This document shows, piece by piece, positions 23,601 to 35,509 of a DNA stretch of 64,000 nucleotides. Source of the DNA: Prunella strophiata (Eukaryota; Chordata; Aves; Passeriformes; Prunellidae); contig JAZBQD010000013.1 of assembly GCA_036583965.1 (NCBI GenBank), positions 2,210,144 through 2,274,143 of the forward strand, read 5' to 3'. The notes beneath the pieces are model-generated. The model was not told where the DNA came from. It ran no database searches and was given only the letters and a program-made list of their open reading frames with translations. The translations under genes were made by a program, and so were the position numbers. Within the stretch, counting starts at the first letter, position 1. Every line of letters starts with the position of its first letter.

Positions 23601-26600
23601 CCCAAAAACCACTTTGATTCCAGCAACTAGATAATGCTTGAAGCAAGTTATTAGACTTGATACCATTTAATATGTAAAAACAAGTGTCTAGAAAAGGTGA
23701 CCTCCACCACTGACACTGTGTAGTTGCACTAAACAAAATAGTAACAATACCATAATGACAATATGTAATAATAGTTTAAATTTTTTTTCTACTACTTGAA
23801 AAAAGTAGTGCATTTTTTTTTATATGTGTTTAGGGTAGGTAGATTGGGACATCTGGTTAGGAGATGGTTAAAATTCCTACCTACTTTAGAAGACAGAATT
23901 GTCTTGAATCTGTTCAGGACATGGCTGTGTTATAGCCATGAAATGTCAGGGTTTTCCCTGGGCAGGAGCAGGCCCAGTGCTCTGCTTTGTGCAAGGGCTG
24001 TTCAGCAATGCAGCTCCTCCTGCCAGCTCCCACCAACTGGGAAGTGTTCAGATGCTCAGGAAGAGCCATCTCTGTGCTGCAGATTTTCTCCTTGTGCTGG
24101 GAAGAGGGAGCTGCTCCGTGCAGTGATGTGGCAGTTTGGGAGCTGGTGCTGGCAGCAGGGCTGGGCTGTGCTCACAGGGGCTGGGAGAGCTGAGCCTCTG
24201 CTGGGCACACACAGCACAGACCTTGCTGCTCTGCTGCCACACTGCCTGCCTGGCCTGCTGCCCCAGGAATTTTAACAGGGATTTCAGAGCTTTGCCTGCG
24301 TTCCCCAATAATGACATTATAGAGCTATTGTTCTTTGGCTGTGTGAGGAAACCATTTCTGGGCTGGTGAAGACATATTTGTGTGAAAAACCCTCCAGGAG
24401 TCCTCTTCTGAGCCAAATGATTTTATGATCATATGCCTTAATTTGTAAATACAGTCAGCTGTATAAATGGCAGATATTTTATGGTTACAGTACAAGCTAA
24501 AGTTTGGAAGACTGAAAAATGCAAACAAATCAGTGTTTTCCCATTCTCTTTTCCTTGATTTTTTTCCTTTTTGGTCTTTGCTAATTTTCTCCATTATCCT
24601 TCAGTGTATCTTCTGCACAGCAAAATAATGTTACAGGTGTTATGCTTCCAGCACTCATCATTGAATGTTCTTTGAGCCACAGTTTAAAGGAATTCCTGCT
24701 AAAAAAAATCATTGTCATACCTGCCTGCAGACTCAGGAAAGCATATTTACATTGGTTACCTATAATTCTTAGTTACAGGATTATTTTTGCATCAGATATA
24801 GAAACTAGAGGTTGTTGGTTTTTTTGTTTTGTTTTTAATGAACATTTAAATTTTGAACAAGCTGATTCATTAAAATGCATAATAAGGTGATAGCCCAGCC
24901 CTTTTCTCATGACTGAAAGTCAATTTTATGAAACTGAATGTATGAAAGATTATTGACTCTAACTCTGTTGAATTTACTGAGGACAACTGTTTCTATGTGG
25001 AAAAAGGTAGCTTTTCAAAAATCCACATATTATAGTCAAGTAATCATTAATAGAATTGTTAAATGTTATATCTCCATTGTTTTTCTCATCTAGCATTGTA
25101 AATGGCCTCCACTGGGGGAAGGGGAAGCAGGAAAGTATGATACAAGTTATCCCTCCAGTCAGAGTTAAATTATTTCTCTTCTGACTTTACCCTTGAGTTG
25201 TTCTTTTGTCAGTAAAAAGCCATTTTCCATCTTTGTCCCTTGTTTTTCCATTTGTAAAGTTAATTTCATTCTATTCATCCCTCCCCATCCACTGAATTTC
25301 TAACATTTCAGTTGAAAGGATGCTTTTAGCAGGTACAGAGGAGTTGTACCTCTCATTCTCTGTCACTTGCTCTCATGTGTGCTCACTCTCTTGTGCAACC
25401 TTAATACCAGCTCTGGGACCAAAGGTAAGCAAGGAGTTAACTGTGCAAGTGAAACTTTCACAGTGATTGGCTTGAGCCCAGAAACCCAGCAAGCAATGAA
25501 GTCTTAAAGTTGCCTATAAAAAGCTAGATAACTTTTTCAACCTCTGCCCAACATGTTATTTACAGTTCTTCACTCCATCCTCTTGGAAAAACAGAACTCA
25601 TCAGTGAAAAATGTCCGTCGTTCACAGAGTTTTCTGTCTCAATATATACACACTGTTCTTCCTGGCCAACTCTGCAGCCTTCCAAGACCCAGCTAGTAAA
25701 GATGCCAATAAATCTAAATCCCTGGAGATACAAGCATGGGGTTTGGAACTGTCGTTTGTGCCAGTGGATATTAAACAGCTTTTTTTTTTTTTTTTCTTTT
25801 TTCCATTCTGTTTCCCTAGGAAAAGTTTCTTCTTTTGTTGAGTAGATGAATTTCTAGGCAAAGGTAAGCAAGGGAGCAAATAACCCTGAAATAAATGAAG
25901 CTATTGCTTTGCAGAAGAGAGATTGTTGTGGAGATTGTAGTGTGTTAGAGGACATAAAGCACTTTGTTTTAAACCTGGATCTTAAAAGTTTAACAGCAAC
26001 CATTCCACCCACTCTAAACAGCATTTGAAAGGTGGAGGCTACTGCCAGAGCTGACAGTGCAATACAACAGAGGCTTGCTGGAATACTGTGTGATCAGTGT
26101 CCTTTTACAAATGTGTAATGAATAAATCCATTATTTGATTTTTCCATCTGCTAGCTGTGTATCAGATACGGGTGGGAGAGCTACCTTCAGACACTTAATG
26201 GGATTACTTTTACACTTGGATTGGCTTCTTTCCTCTTAAAACAAATTTAAATAGGATTTTTTAACTAACTTAAGATTTTCAAGTACAGTAGGAGAACAGA
26301 GTTTTAAAGGTGGTGATCCATGAAAAGTCTTTGAAATACATGTTTTTTATATTATATGTGTATTATATGCCTATTAATCAGACTAGTTTTTGCAGGTTCT
26401 TACTATGAGTTATTTCTCCCAGTTTTATCATGGAAATAAATGGCAAGAACAGTTACATCAGTGTAGACTGCTGCATAAACAAAACAAACAAACCCAGAAA
26501 ATACTAAATCTGGGATCTTTGAAGAAAATCTAAACATCAAATTGAATCTTTATTAGCTGCCATTAGCTTTCCTTTCTCCTGCAAATTCCTACAGGCTCTC

Positions 26601-29600
26601 TCTGAAAGCTTTGACACAGAACTCCTATTAATATCCATGTGTGGATTTCACACAGGAGTGTTGAGCAGGCCAATAATGTGCATGTGTCTGGAGTGGTGAA
26701 GTTGTACCTTTTGTCTTTAAATACCCCCTTCTTTTGTTCTAAAGCTGGTGGCATCACTCTGAGGAACATTTATGTAATGAATGTTGAGCCAGAATCAAGC
26801 CATCCTCTGGAGTTTTCTTCAATGTTTCCTTCTTAGGTGAAGCTGTGTGTGATAAAGCCAAGGTGAACAGTGCTTTTTGATGAGCTGTTTCCTCCAGTTG
26901 TGTGTTCAGAGGATTCTGTGATGTTAACCAAGGCAGTTTCCTCTTCTGTACATTCAGTTTTGTAGATATTTCCACGACTGCTTTTGGGGGAGAGATCAGC
27001 CTGTGTATCTTGCTCAGCTCTTGTCTGTTCCATATTCCAGGTATGGCAGATGTTTTTCATTCCTGTATCTTGTCTGTGTAAAAATACCAGTTTCACTCTG
27101 AAAGACCCCAAATGACAGTAAGGGAACATAAAACCACTTCCATCAGACAAACTGCTCATCCTGCCTTTCTGGAACCCTGTGAAAATGTCCTTCTGCACCA
27201 GTGATAGTTTTACTTTACCTGGAATTATGGTAATTCATAATAACTTTCATCCTTGTAGAAAGAAGAGCATTAATAGTGAAATTGACTTTATTTTATTAGA
27301 GAAGTGTATTTAATGAGAAATATTCCAGGAATTTCAGTTCTCTGGAAAAGGATGTAAGTATTTGTCATGGATAAACACTGCCTTAGTGCAAAAATAAAAA
27401 CAGAAGAATGTGGGATGAGAGCAGCATGATTCAAGTCTGTGTGTACCTGTGCAAGCAAATAGCATTTATAGATAAATATTTTTAACTTAATGGCTACAGC
27501 AAGATATAATTGGCCAAGTTAAGAAAGTTAGGATGGAGAAGGTAAGATGGCAGATGATGGTAGGTAAGAGCATGTTTGTTGCTGTGTAGGCTGCCCAGTT
27601 TGCAATGTCACTGCGTGGAGCTGAAATGTGGACATTGAAGTGGGAGTTCTCTGAGTAATAGTACTCCATCTTTTGGCAAAATTCCTGAAGTTAGAGGAGT
27701 AAAAACATTGAATATTGTATAGTGTGTTATTGTTGCAGACTCTTTGGCTCCTGTGGAGGAGGTAGGATTTCCTGGCATAATATGAGCACTTTTGGAGTTT
27801 GTGTGGTAGCTGCTGTGGAAACAGCAGGGGTTGACAAGGTCACTTAGACAAGGTGACTTTCTGAGCCTCCTGAGAGGAATTAAAGCAAAATAGGATTGAG
27901 AGGGTGAGTGAAAGTCATGAAGCCCATAGTGGTCAGTATTTCAGCGTGCTCCTCTGAACACTCAGATGTATTACTCTGACCTGACAAGGGAATTTCTGTA
28001 AGAGCTTGAGTGACAAATGGCTTTTTTCCAGGAGCTTTATGGCCTTTGTTCATTTCAGTTGCCTCCACTCCATCTCCTCCAGTTTGCTTACTCACCTCCT
28101 GTCAATAAAGTTTCACAAATTCGGCTTTTTTGAAGTTGTTTAATTTTTCTATAGGTTAGAGGAAGGAAAATCAGAAAAAAAAAAGCCACCACAAGCTTTT
28201 TACTTGAAGCACTTCCTAACAGTTACTCAGAATGAATTATGAATTTTGCTGGCTATTTGGTTTGCTGACACAGTAAAAATCAGAACTGAAAACTCCTACC
28301 AGGTCATTTTCTATTTAAATCTTTATCTCTTCAGCTGCTCCCTGTGTGTGTATTCAAAGTGAATTAGCACTTAGACTATGATCTCCTGTTTAGCAGACTG
28401 AAACTAGTGGGAGTCATTAATGCAATGGCATTTTCTTAAGTATTCAGATGTTTGAGATAATTTAATGAGCTTGGTGTAACAGCTAAAATGATTTCTGTTT
28501 ACATATACCTGGTTTATTCCTCCTGACAGACTACACTAAAAGTTTAAAAGTATGTGTTGGGGTTTGTTACTCATTTTTTAATTAAAAGTACAACTACCAA
28601 CTACAGCATTTCAGAATCACTAGGCTCCAGTTAATCCAGTGATACTGAAGTGACTAAAGTATTTCCAAGTGGGAAAAATCTGGACAAACCTGAAGATAGG
28701 CCAGGCTTTTATGTCCATGTAGCTCATCCATGGAGGAGGGTGTGCAGCCACCCTAAACTCTGTGACACTTCAGCACTGCCTTCTGTCATGGGTGATCTCC
28801 TTAATGCAGAGTACATATTTTATATTTGTAACCCATGTGTGTCACAGCTTGGGGCAGATTCAGTGTTAAAAAAAGCTGAAATAGAATCATAAATCAGATT
28901 TTAAAGAGAAGGAGGGCTTGCAGGCCTGTGTGGTTGTATAATGAGGATGGGATTTCTGAGGTGAATGCAGTGCAATGATTTCAAAGGTATTTTCGTGGTA
29001 GCATAAGGGAAAATACTTATAAAGGGAATGGAAGTGTTGAAATGAAATGCACATTCCAAGTACTTTGTAAGCTGAAACACTGACAATGGGATAAACTTAA
29101 TCCTTAAAAATTTGTATTTAGTGACACATAAAGGTGCTGTTTTCATGGCCTGTAACACAGCAGTTTTTTCAACAGGCTTGAAAGAAAAACATATGGCTTT
29201 GTTTGCCCTTAGACTGACAGCTCTGTACTAAAGGTCTTACTGAAAATTACTTACTTCCCAGCAGGTTTCAGGTCAGGGTATTTTCATTGTAAATTTTTTT
29301 TTCCAATTAATAAGAAAGCAAAAGTATTTTTCTGAATTATTTATACTAAAGAGAACATTACTTTTAGGACCAATAAAAATAATACTTCACATTTTCTAGT
29401 GTTTCAAATAAAACATGCAGCTATGTACACAGACATTTTCTGAAAGTTAAGCTCATTTCAAACAAAGAGATTTTGGAAGCTTAGGCTTTTACTAAATGTT
29501 TTTTTAAAAACCTTCTTTTCAGTATTTAAATTGCACGAGCAAATAAGCAATGCTCTATATAGTTTGTAATCAGAATGTTAAGCTATAAAAGTATTAGAAA

Positions 29601-32600
29601 CTGACTGAAATTTAAATTAACTGCAGTGAGTGTGTTCCAGCTGGAGGGAGTTTTGGTCAGGAAACAGACTTGGGCTCTCAGCATTGCTAGGTTGTGTTAC
29701 AGAATTTCAAGTGAAGAATTTTACCAAAAAACCCAGTGTTGATTGCTTTGGAGATCATCAGTGTCTTGATGTAAAATTCCAGAAGAGTCAGCTGCCCTTG
29801 CTGACATGCAGAGATACCAACTCCTGTGCCATAAAAGTTATTATTCCAAGTTGTGCCCCTTGTCACCCAAGCACTTAGAAAGCAAAAGGATTTGAATTAG
29901 GGAAGAAAAGAGGAGATCTATAGGACAGGACTTAACTGCCTTACACATTTCCTGCCCAGGGAGTTCTCAACCCAGGATTTAGACAATCAGTCAATGTGAC
30001 CCTGCTGACAAAGTGTGGGAGAAATCATTTTAAGCAGAAGGGTGGGTCTCCACTTTGTGAATTTGTAGTTAGTGAGTCTTGCTCTCTGTCTGAAATCACT
30101 GCTAGAAATCACAGCCACTGTTTTTGGGCTGAGCATCTGGGTGACAGGGTAGGCAGGTAAACCATTCCCATGTAGGCCTATTTTCTGGGTTATTTTGTCA
30201 CTGTCTTCTCAATATGTCACTTCTCTCCCTTCAAAATCTGACAGGTCTCTGCATGCTTTTTGTGAATAATTGAGCCAGAATAAGATTTCCTGCCTCTGTA
30301 TGTTCTCAAATCGATAAGGTAAAGCAAAGCAAAGTGTCTTTCTCCTGCAAACTTGTGTCTGAGAGCTGTCTCCAGCAGCAGACTGGAGCTGACAAAATGA
30401 AAGGCCCACCAGGAGATGAATCTGAAGCTGAAGTCTTTTAAGTATGTGGGCAGCAAGGTGAAGACAGCAAGACAATGAACTGCAGATTTCTGTTCCAAGT
30501 CTCCTTTCAGCTTCATTTATTCCTGATTGCTGCCTTTTGACATCCTCCTCTCCCATTTTTCCATTTGTACTCCTTCTTTCTTCTTCCATTTGTCCTTTTG
30601 AGAACAGTTTGAATGTTGTGTGTAGGCAAATCATTTGATATCATTTTACATTTGTTTGTCTCCAGACAGACATCATATAGTCCATCTGAAATTCCCAAAA
30701 TAATAGCTTTATCTGTAGAAATTGCTATTCTTGAGTAAGTTTTTGAGGTATAAAATTATATCAAATTTAGTTCTAGCACTGATGAAAAAGAGAAATTTTC
30801 CTGGAGAATACTTACATAAAACCACAAAATTTGCCAGTCTGGATTAGACAGGGGTTTCTAGGCAAATATTTCAGTTTGGTAGGTATTGTTTGTTATCTGA
30901 CTGTTAGCAAGAAAGAAACAAGAAAGAACTCAAGAAAATACTTGAGTTAAAGGAGGCAAATACGGCTGCTGGAGGAATGATACTTTCTAGTTCCTGTAGG
31001 ACTTGCACTGAACTGGAAACTTCAGATTACTCTTATCTCTACAAGGAAAATGAAGTCATCTCTAAGTGAAAACAATGTCCTACTTCCTTAAAAACAAGAG
31101 GTGAAATCTACCTCTGCTAAGTGGAAATAGAGTTCATGCTAGGATTTACAGTGCATATCCTTCAAACTGAAAAAAACCATTTGAAAATGGAACAGAATTT
31201 CAAATGACCTTAACAAACTCATATGCTGTGTTTGCAAGGAAAGCTGGCACCCTTATCTCAACAGTGCAGAGAGGCCTGAATCTTTCTGAACATTCATTAT
31301 TCACCCTAGAACATTTCATGGAGAAATCCCAGTGTGCAAAAGTGTAAAATCATTTCCATCTGGCTCCTAGTATTGTGGCTCTGGAGAGCTGGAGCTCACA
31401 CACTGTAGGTGATTCTGGCTGAGGTGCTCATCAGACTTCTTCTGATTGTTGCTGATTTAAAGATCCAAAAATTTTTAAACAAACAAAAAAAAAATTAAAT
31501 GAGGCTCTAAGTAGAAAACACAGAGTGCTGTACAAACTTGTCAGTTTTAATGGTCTTTAATTGTTTTAATGGTCTTTCCCATAATTGAAGGACAAGTATA
31601 GGACATGGTCTTTGAGGATTACCAGTTGCACCTAGGATGATTGTTTTACTTTCTCAGAGATAGTTTGCTGAGCTGAAACTATTCATTCTGAGTATTTATT
31701 TTTAAAAGGACAAATGTTAGGTCATCTTGTTGACTCTGGGCATGTTTCAAGTTCCCTGTAATTGCTCTGTCAGTCTTTTTCCCATCCATCCTTCCTTGCC
31801 AAAATGCATAAAGCCACATTGTTTTGCTCCTATATCACCTAAATTAAGCTTAAAAAGCAGTAGATGTTAGCTGTTTCTACAGCCCTCATTTGCACAGTGT
31901 CTCCAGTTAATAAAACAAGAAAACGGTGTATCATCTTTTACCCTTAACCAGCCAGAAAACCTAAATCTTGTGTCCCAAAAACTGCTCTGTATAGAAGTGA
32001 TGAGTGAAAAGGCCTTTGATTTTAGGTGGTGTTGAGTCTGACCCAAGAACCCCAGCAGGATGGTGCCAGCCACCCTCGGCAGGAGCCTGGAGCAGCACTG
32101 CCTGCCCCAGGGCTGCAGCTTACAGGGATGTGGGTGGGTGCCTGAGAATAACTCAAGGACATTTCTGACACGAGCACCAAAGGTTTTGTGAGCACCAGGT
32201 GGTTTTATTCACTTGTTCTTCACAACCCTCCTGCATTTGGAGCATCTCTGTAACATGCCCCATATCTAGAATGTGCAAATCCTGTGGTGTGTTGTTGGTT
32301 TCCACAGGTACAGGGGATGCCACTTACCCTTCATGGAGCAGATGTGGTTTTTACCTTAGGTAACTAATTTGGAATTATTCTGCTCAGTAGCACTGGAAGT
32401 TATGTACACCTGCACATGCAAATATTGCAAAATTCCTTCTGCTTGTGAGGGTTCAGACAACTGACTAATGTATGCTGTAGGAGTCTGCAATGCAAACATG
32501 GGAAATACCATGGTGATTAATGAAAATGCCAGTCAGAGAGACAAAAAGTTGATAAGAAACCTTTGGAATTGGACAGAATCAAAGACAATAGATGGTGAAA

Positions 32601-33834
32601 AACATATCCTTTTAAACTTTAAAGAGACAATTTCAAATGAGTGAACACCAACAGTGTATTTAATTCCAGGTACAGCAACTACTTAATTTGCATAAAAAAT
32701 GACAATACATAGGAAAAAAACCCCAGTGTCATAGAGGAGCTCTACTGTGACTAAAGGAGCAGATGAAAAAGAGCAGGTCAGAAAGAAGCCTATTTGCATG
32801 AATACATAGAAAGTAAGTATTCATTTCAGTTCTGTATTTAAAATGTAAATCTGTGCTATGCAGTCAAAAGAGTAAAGGTTAATGCATTTTTGAAGTGGCA
32901 GTGTTAAAACTATGTTGTTAATCAATATAGAATTTGTTATTGCTTTTGGTGGAAAGATGTGAGAGACAATGAAGACATGGGTTATTTTAGAGTGGCAATG
33001 CCCATAGTGAAATCTTAGCATTAAAACAAAAAAAAAAACAACCCTCTTACAGTTTAAGTGGAGACATAGACAAACGGTATTGTTGATTAATATAATTTTA
33101 TAGAAGGTAAATAGGGTAGCTGAATTATTCTTTAGCTATTTTTTCAAGATGCTGTTAAGTATAGAAGTATGTGTATGATTTATGCAAATAAGTAGGAAGT
33201 GGCAAGGTGTATAGGGCTTTCAGTGAGACCCCTTGAATTGCTGTGCTAGGAAAATAGGAACCATGAAGAAAAGATGGGAAAAAAAATGGTTAAAATGATG
33301 GGAGAGGCAGATAATGTTAGCACCTGATTTCAACCTACAGTGGGGACTGTCAGGGTTGAGAAGCAAGGTATTAAACGTGAGGTGTTAGTAAACAGGATGG
33401 ATTTTGAGTACTTCAGAATAATCCTAGTTAAGTGGGAGAGGGAAAAAACCAAACCAAACAAGTCTCTGTAATGCTTGGAAAGGCAAGGAAGAGGTCAAAG
33501 CAATTGCCCTGCCTGCAAAATGAGAAAAAGGAGCAAGTAAAGATAAAATGCTTAAACTTCTGAGTTGAAGGTAATCTGAAGCAGAGCCTGGATCAGTGGC
33601 TGGGAAAAGAAGATGAGTTTAGCTGTGCTGAGATGGAGAAAGATGTATCAGTGAGTTTGTGAGGCAGGATTACATGGACTGAGGTTGACAGCGGGCTGGC
33701 ACACATTTTGGTCTCTTAATGGGGGATTGACCGAAATCACCAAAAGTAGAGAGAGAGAAGGGGAAAAGGACAAGGGAGAAGGTATTTTGCTTTTTCCCCT
33801 CAAATAGTTTGAGAAAGGCAGAAAGATGTAACGA
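17616..33834 (+). other. CABIN1: CABIN1 29.6-kb intron, left part
   Basis: Left half of the largest intron in the window (17616-47170). It contains an antisense ERV LTR at 18706-19250. A GC-rich, gene-poor patch lies at about 23940-24290, with overlapping open frames on both strands that look like base-composition artefacts. A/T runs occur at 23442-23470 and 25780-25795. Short open frames occur in several places (for example 22092-22523 and 30209-30634 on the minus strand), but none resembles a known protein or has convincing splice sites. I see no RNA gene. Confidence 0.75.
18706..19250 (-). mobile_element. Avian ERV solo LTR, antisense
   Basis: On the minus strand this begins TGTGCCCTGGG, runs through CTGGGATAGAGTTAATTCC (a hallmark of a widespread avian ERV LTR), and has CTTGTGCA- and ATATAAAC-type promoter sequence (plus strand GTTTATATTC at about 19004). 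It ends GGTATTTAGTTGCTGGCTGACAGCA. The TG..CA ends and about 545 bp length fit one LTR. No internal viral genes flank it, so it is a solo LTR. I did not find clear target-site duplications. The exact family was not assigned. Confidence 0.8.
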
Positions 33835-35400
33835 AAGAAGCGACAAAGGGCTGGAGCGAGAGCGCTGCCAGCAGCACCCCCGGTACCGCAGGAGCCGGGG
33901 AGGGGACGATGTGACAGCGCCGGCCCGGGGGATGGAGTCCGAGGCCGCCGCGTGTCGGTGCCGTGCGGGGGAGCTGCGGGTGGCCCCGCGGTGCGGGCTG
34001 AGCCGCTGCGGGGGCGGCCCCGCGCCCGGCCATGGCGGCAGCTGCGGCGGGGAGGCGGCCGGTGGCGGGCTCGGCTCCGCTCCGAGCATCCCGGCGGGCC
34101 CCGCCGCCTCGGCGCTGCGGGCGCAGCAGCGAGCCGGCCGCGCCGCGGAAAAATAGGTCACGGACGGGCCTTCGGTGGCGGCGAGGTGAAGGGCGGTGAA
34201 GCGGCACCCGCGGGGTTAAACTGGGTCAGGGAATATTTCGGGAAGGTTTGGCGGACAGGTGGGAGCAGATAACTGGTTTTTATTAATGCTCGCGAACCGA
34301 CGGCGGCAGCTGTTGGCTCCGTTGCCCTCAGCGGGATGGCTGCGAGCCGGGCTCGGCGGTAACCGGCACCGACATCCCCTTGTCAGCCACGGCCGGCCCC
34401 GGCCCGCAGCCTCCCGGCGGCGAAGGCACAGGGAGAAATAAAATAAATAACTATCCGCGGCGGCAGGAAATCCGAGGTATGCGGCTTCCAGGGCTCGGGC
34501 AACTCCGGTGCGAGAGGAAGTGCGAGCCGGGCGGGGGCGGTCAGGTGGGGGCGCGGGGGCGGCGCGGGGCCCGGGCGGGGGCGGGCGCGCTCCGGCTCCG
34601 CGGCCGCCGGGGAACTCCGGCGGAGCCAGCCCGCGCCTCGGTGATGGTGAGTGCGGGGGGCGGCTCGGGAACTTCCCCCGCGCACACGCGGGCAGCCCGG
34701 GGCGGGCGGGCGGCGCGCCGGGCTGCGGGTGGTGCCCCGCGGGGAGGCCGGGGGCTCCGGCGGGGACAGATGCGGTGCTGGAGGAAGTTCGGTCTCCGTG
34801 CCCGCAGCAGCACAAACAGCTGTCAGCTCCCCCGCGCTGTAGGGCGTTCCTCGGCGTGCCGTGCCTTTGCCCTTTCCCGTTCCGCTCGCCCGCGGGCTCT
34901 CGAAGCCTCCCGGGCAGCTGGCCGTGACCTGCGGGGAATCCCTTCTCCGGTGCTGGGCGGGCTGCGGGCGCCGCTGGGCTCATCCCAGCTCCGAGCTGGA
35001 GGGAGGGAGATGAGATCTGATGACATTTGCCGTCGTGGTTGGGAAATACTTATTTCATTAGTTCGGTTCGCCTGCGGTTAGAGGCTGAACAGAGCTGCTT
35101 TGCTGCACGGGAAAATCCTGAGGGCGATGGGAAACGGAGGAGTCGAGAGAAGTTTGGAAGGGGGGACGAAAGGGTGAGGGATTTTTGTTTGATTCGGTCT
35201 GTATTGTTTGGGATTTCTCCTTCCTCCGCTGCCTGGGTGGGATGAATTACTTAGCACCCTCGTTTTCAATGCAGCCCTGCAGCTTGCGAGGGGCGGCTTT
35301 TCGGTAGGTCTGTACGGGCGCGGAGCAGCCCAGCTGTGCTCTCTGCTGTGCGCTCCCTGCCCTGCTACGGGAGCCGGGCGCACACGGGAGATTCCCCTGC
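33835..35400. promoter_or_regulatory. CABIN1: Intronic CpG island, candidate internal promoter
   Basis: An abrupt change from AT-rich intron to very GC- and CpG-rich DNA, densest at about 33850-35000 and fading by 35400. It has many GGGGCGG/GGGCGG Sp1-type boxes, clustered at about 34530-34600. A GCCATGGCGGC motif at 34029-34039 resembles YY1 sites found near promoters. There is no ordinary TATA box in the GC-rich part; an AATAAAATAAATAA tract lies at 34437-34450. A CpG island this strong within an intron is normally a promoter. Directly downstream of the Sp1 cluster is a candidate first exon ending at a perfect donor (34646). It could drive a short CABIN1 isoform, a nested transcript or an antisense transcript; the sequence alone cannot decide. 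Confidence 0.8.
34479..34646 (+). other. CABIN1: Candidate alternative first coding exon of short CABIN1
   Basis: In the CpG island, CTCGGTGATG|GTGAGT places an ATG (34644-34646) directly at a perfect donor. Spliced to the acceptor at 47170, the frame is M followed by [11 protein letters not shown], which is the normal CABIN1 frame because the exon at 47171 begins in phase 0. The ATG has G at -3 and G at +4 after splicing. An upstream ATG at 34479 is in the same frame with no stop between, and would add a 55-residue Arg/Gly-rich leader (starting RLPGLGQL) before that Met. The product would lack all TPR repeats. The true transcription start is unknown and would lie upstream of the coordinates given. 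This is inference from splice signals and frame only. Confidence 0.35.
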
Positions 35401-35489
35401 TTAGCGGTGACCTAACAGGGAAGCCTGTTGTTCAGTGTCTGTTTTGCATGAGCTACGATGCTCTAACAGTTGCTGCTTCATTCAGCTAA

Positions 35490-35509
35490 AGAGAGAGAGA
35501 GAGAGAGAG
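35490..35509. repeat. (AG)n microsatellite
   Basis: About ten AG dinucleotides in a row just downstream of the CpG island. GA/CT repeats near promoters can bind GAGA-type or nucleosome-modifying factors, but there is no direct evidence for such a role here. Confidence 0.95.

Noticed and set aside
30209..30634. 141-codon minus-strand open frame
   Set aside because: No resemblance to a known protein, no flanking splice or promoter signals, AT-rich surroundings. Best read as chance.
34032..34199. Short plus-strand frame starting GCCATGGCGG (MAAAAGRRPVAG..)
   Set aside because: Good start context, but the frame ends after 55 codons and its internal donor (34185) leaves a phase that does not fit the next CABIN1 exon. 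More likely a YY1-type promoter motif.
34216..34983. 255-codon minus-strand open frame in the CpG island
   Set aside because: Pro/Arg/Ala-rich translation typical of GC-rich DNA, with equally open frames in other registers on both strands. No domain or splice support.
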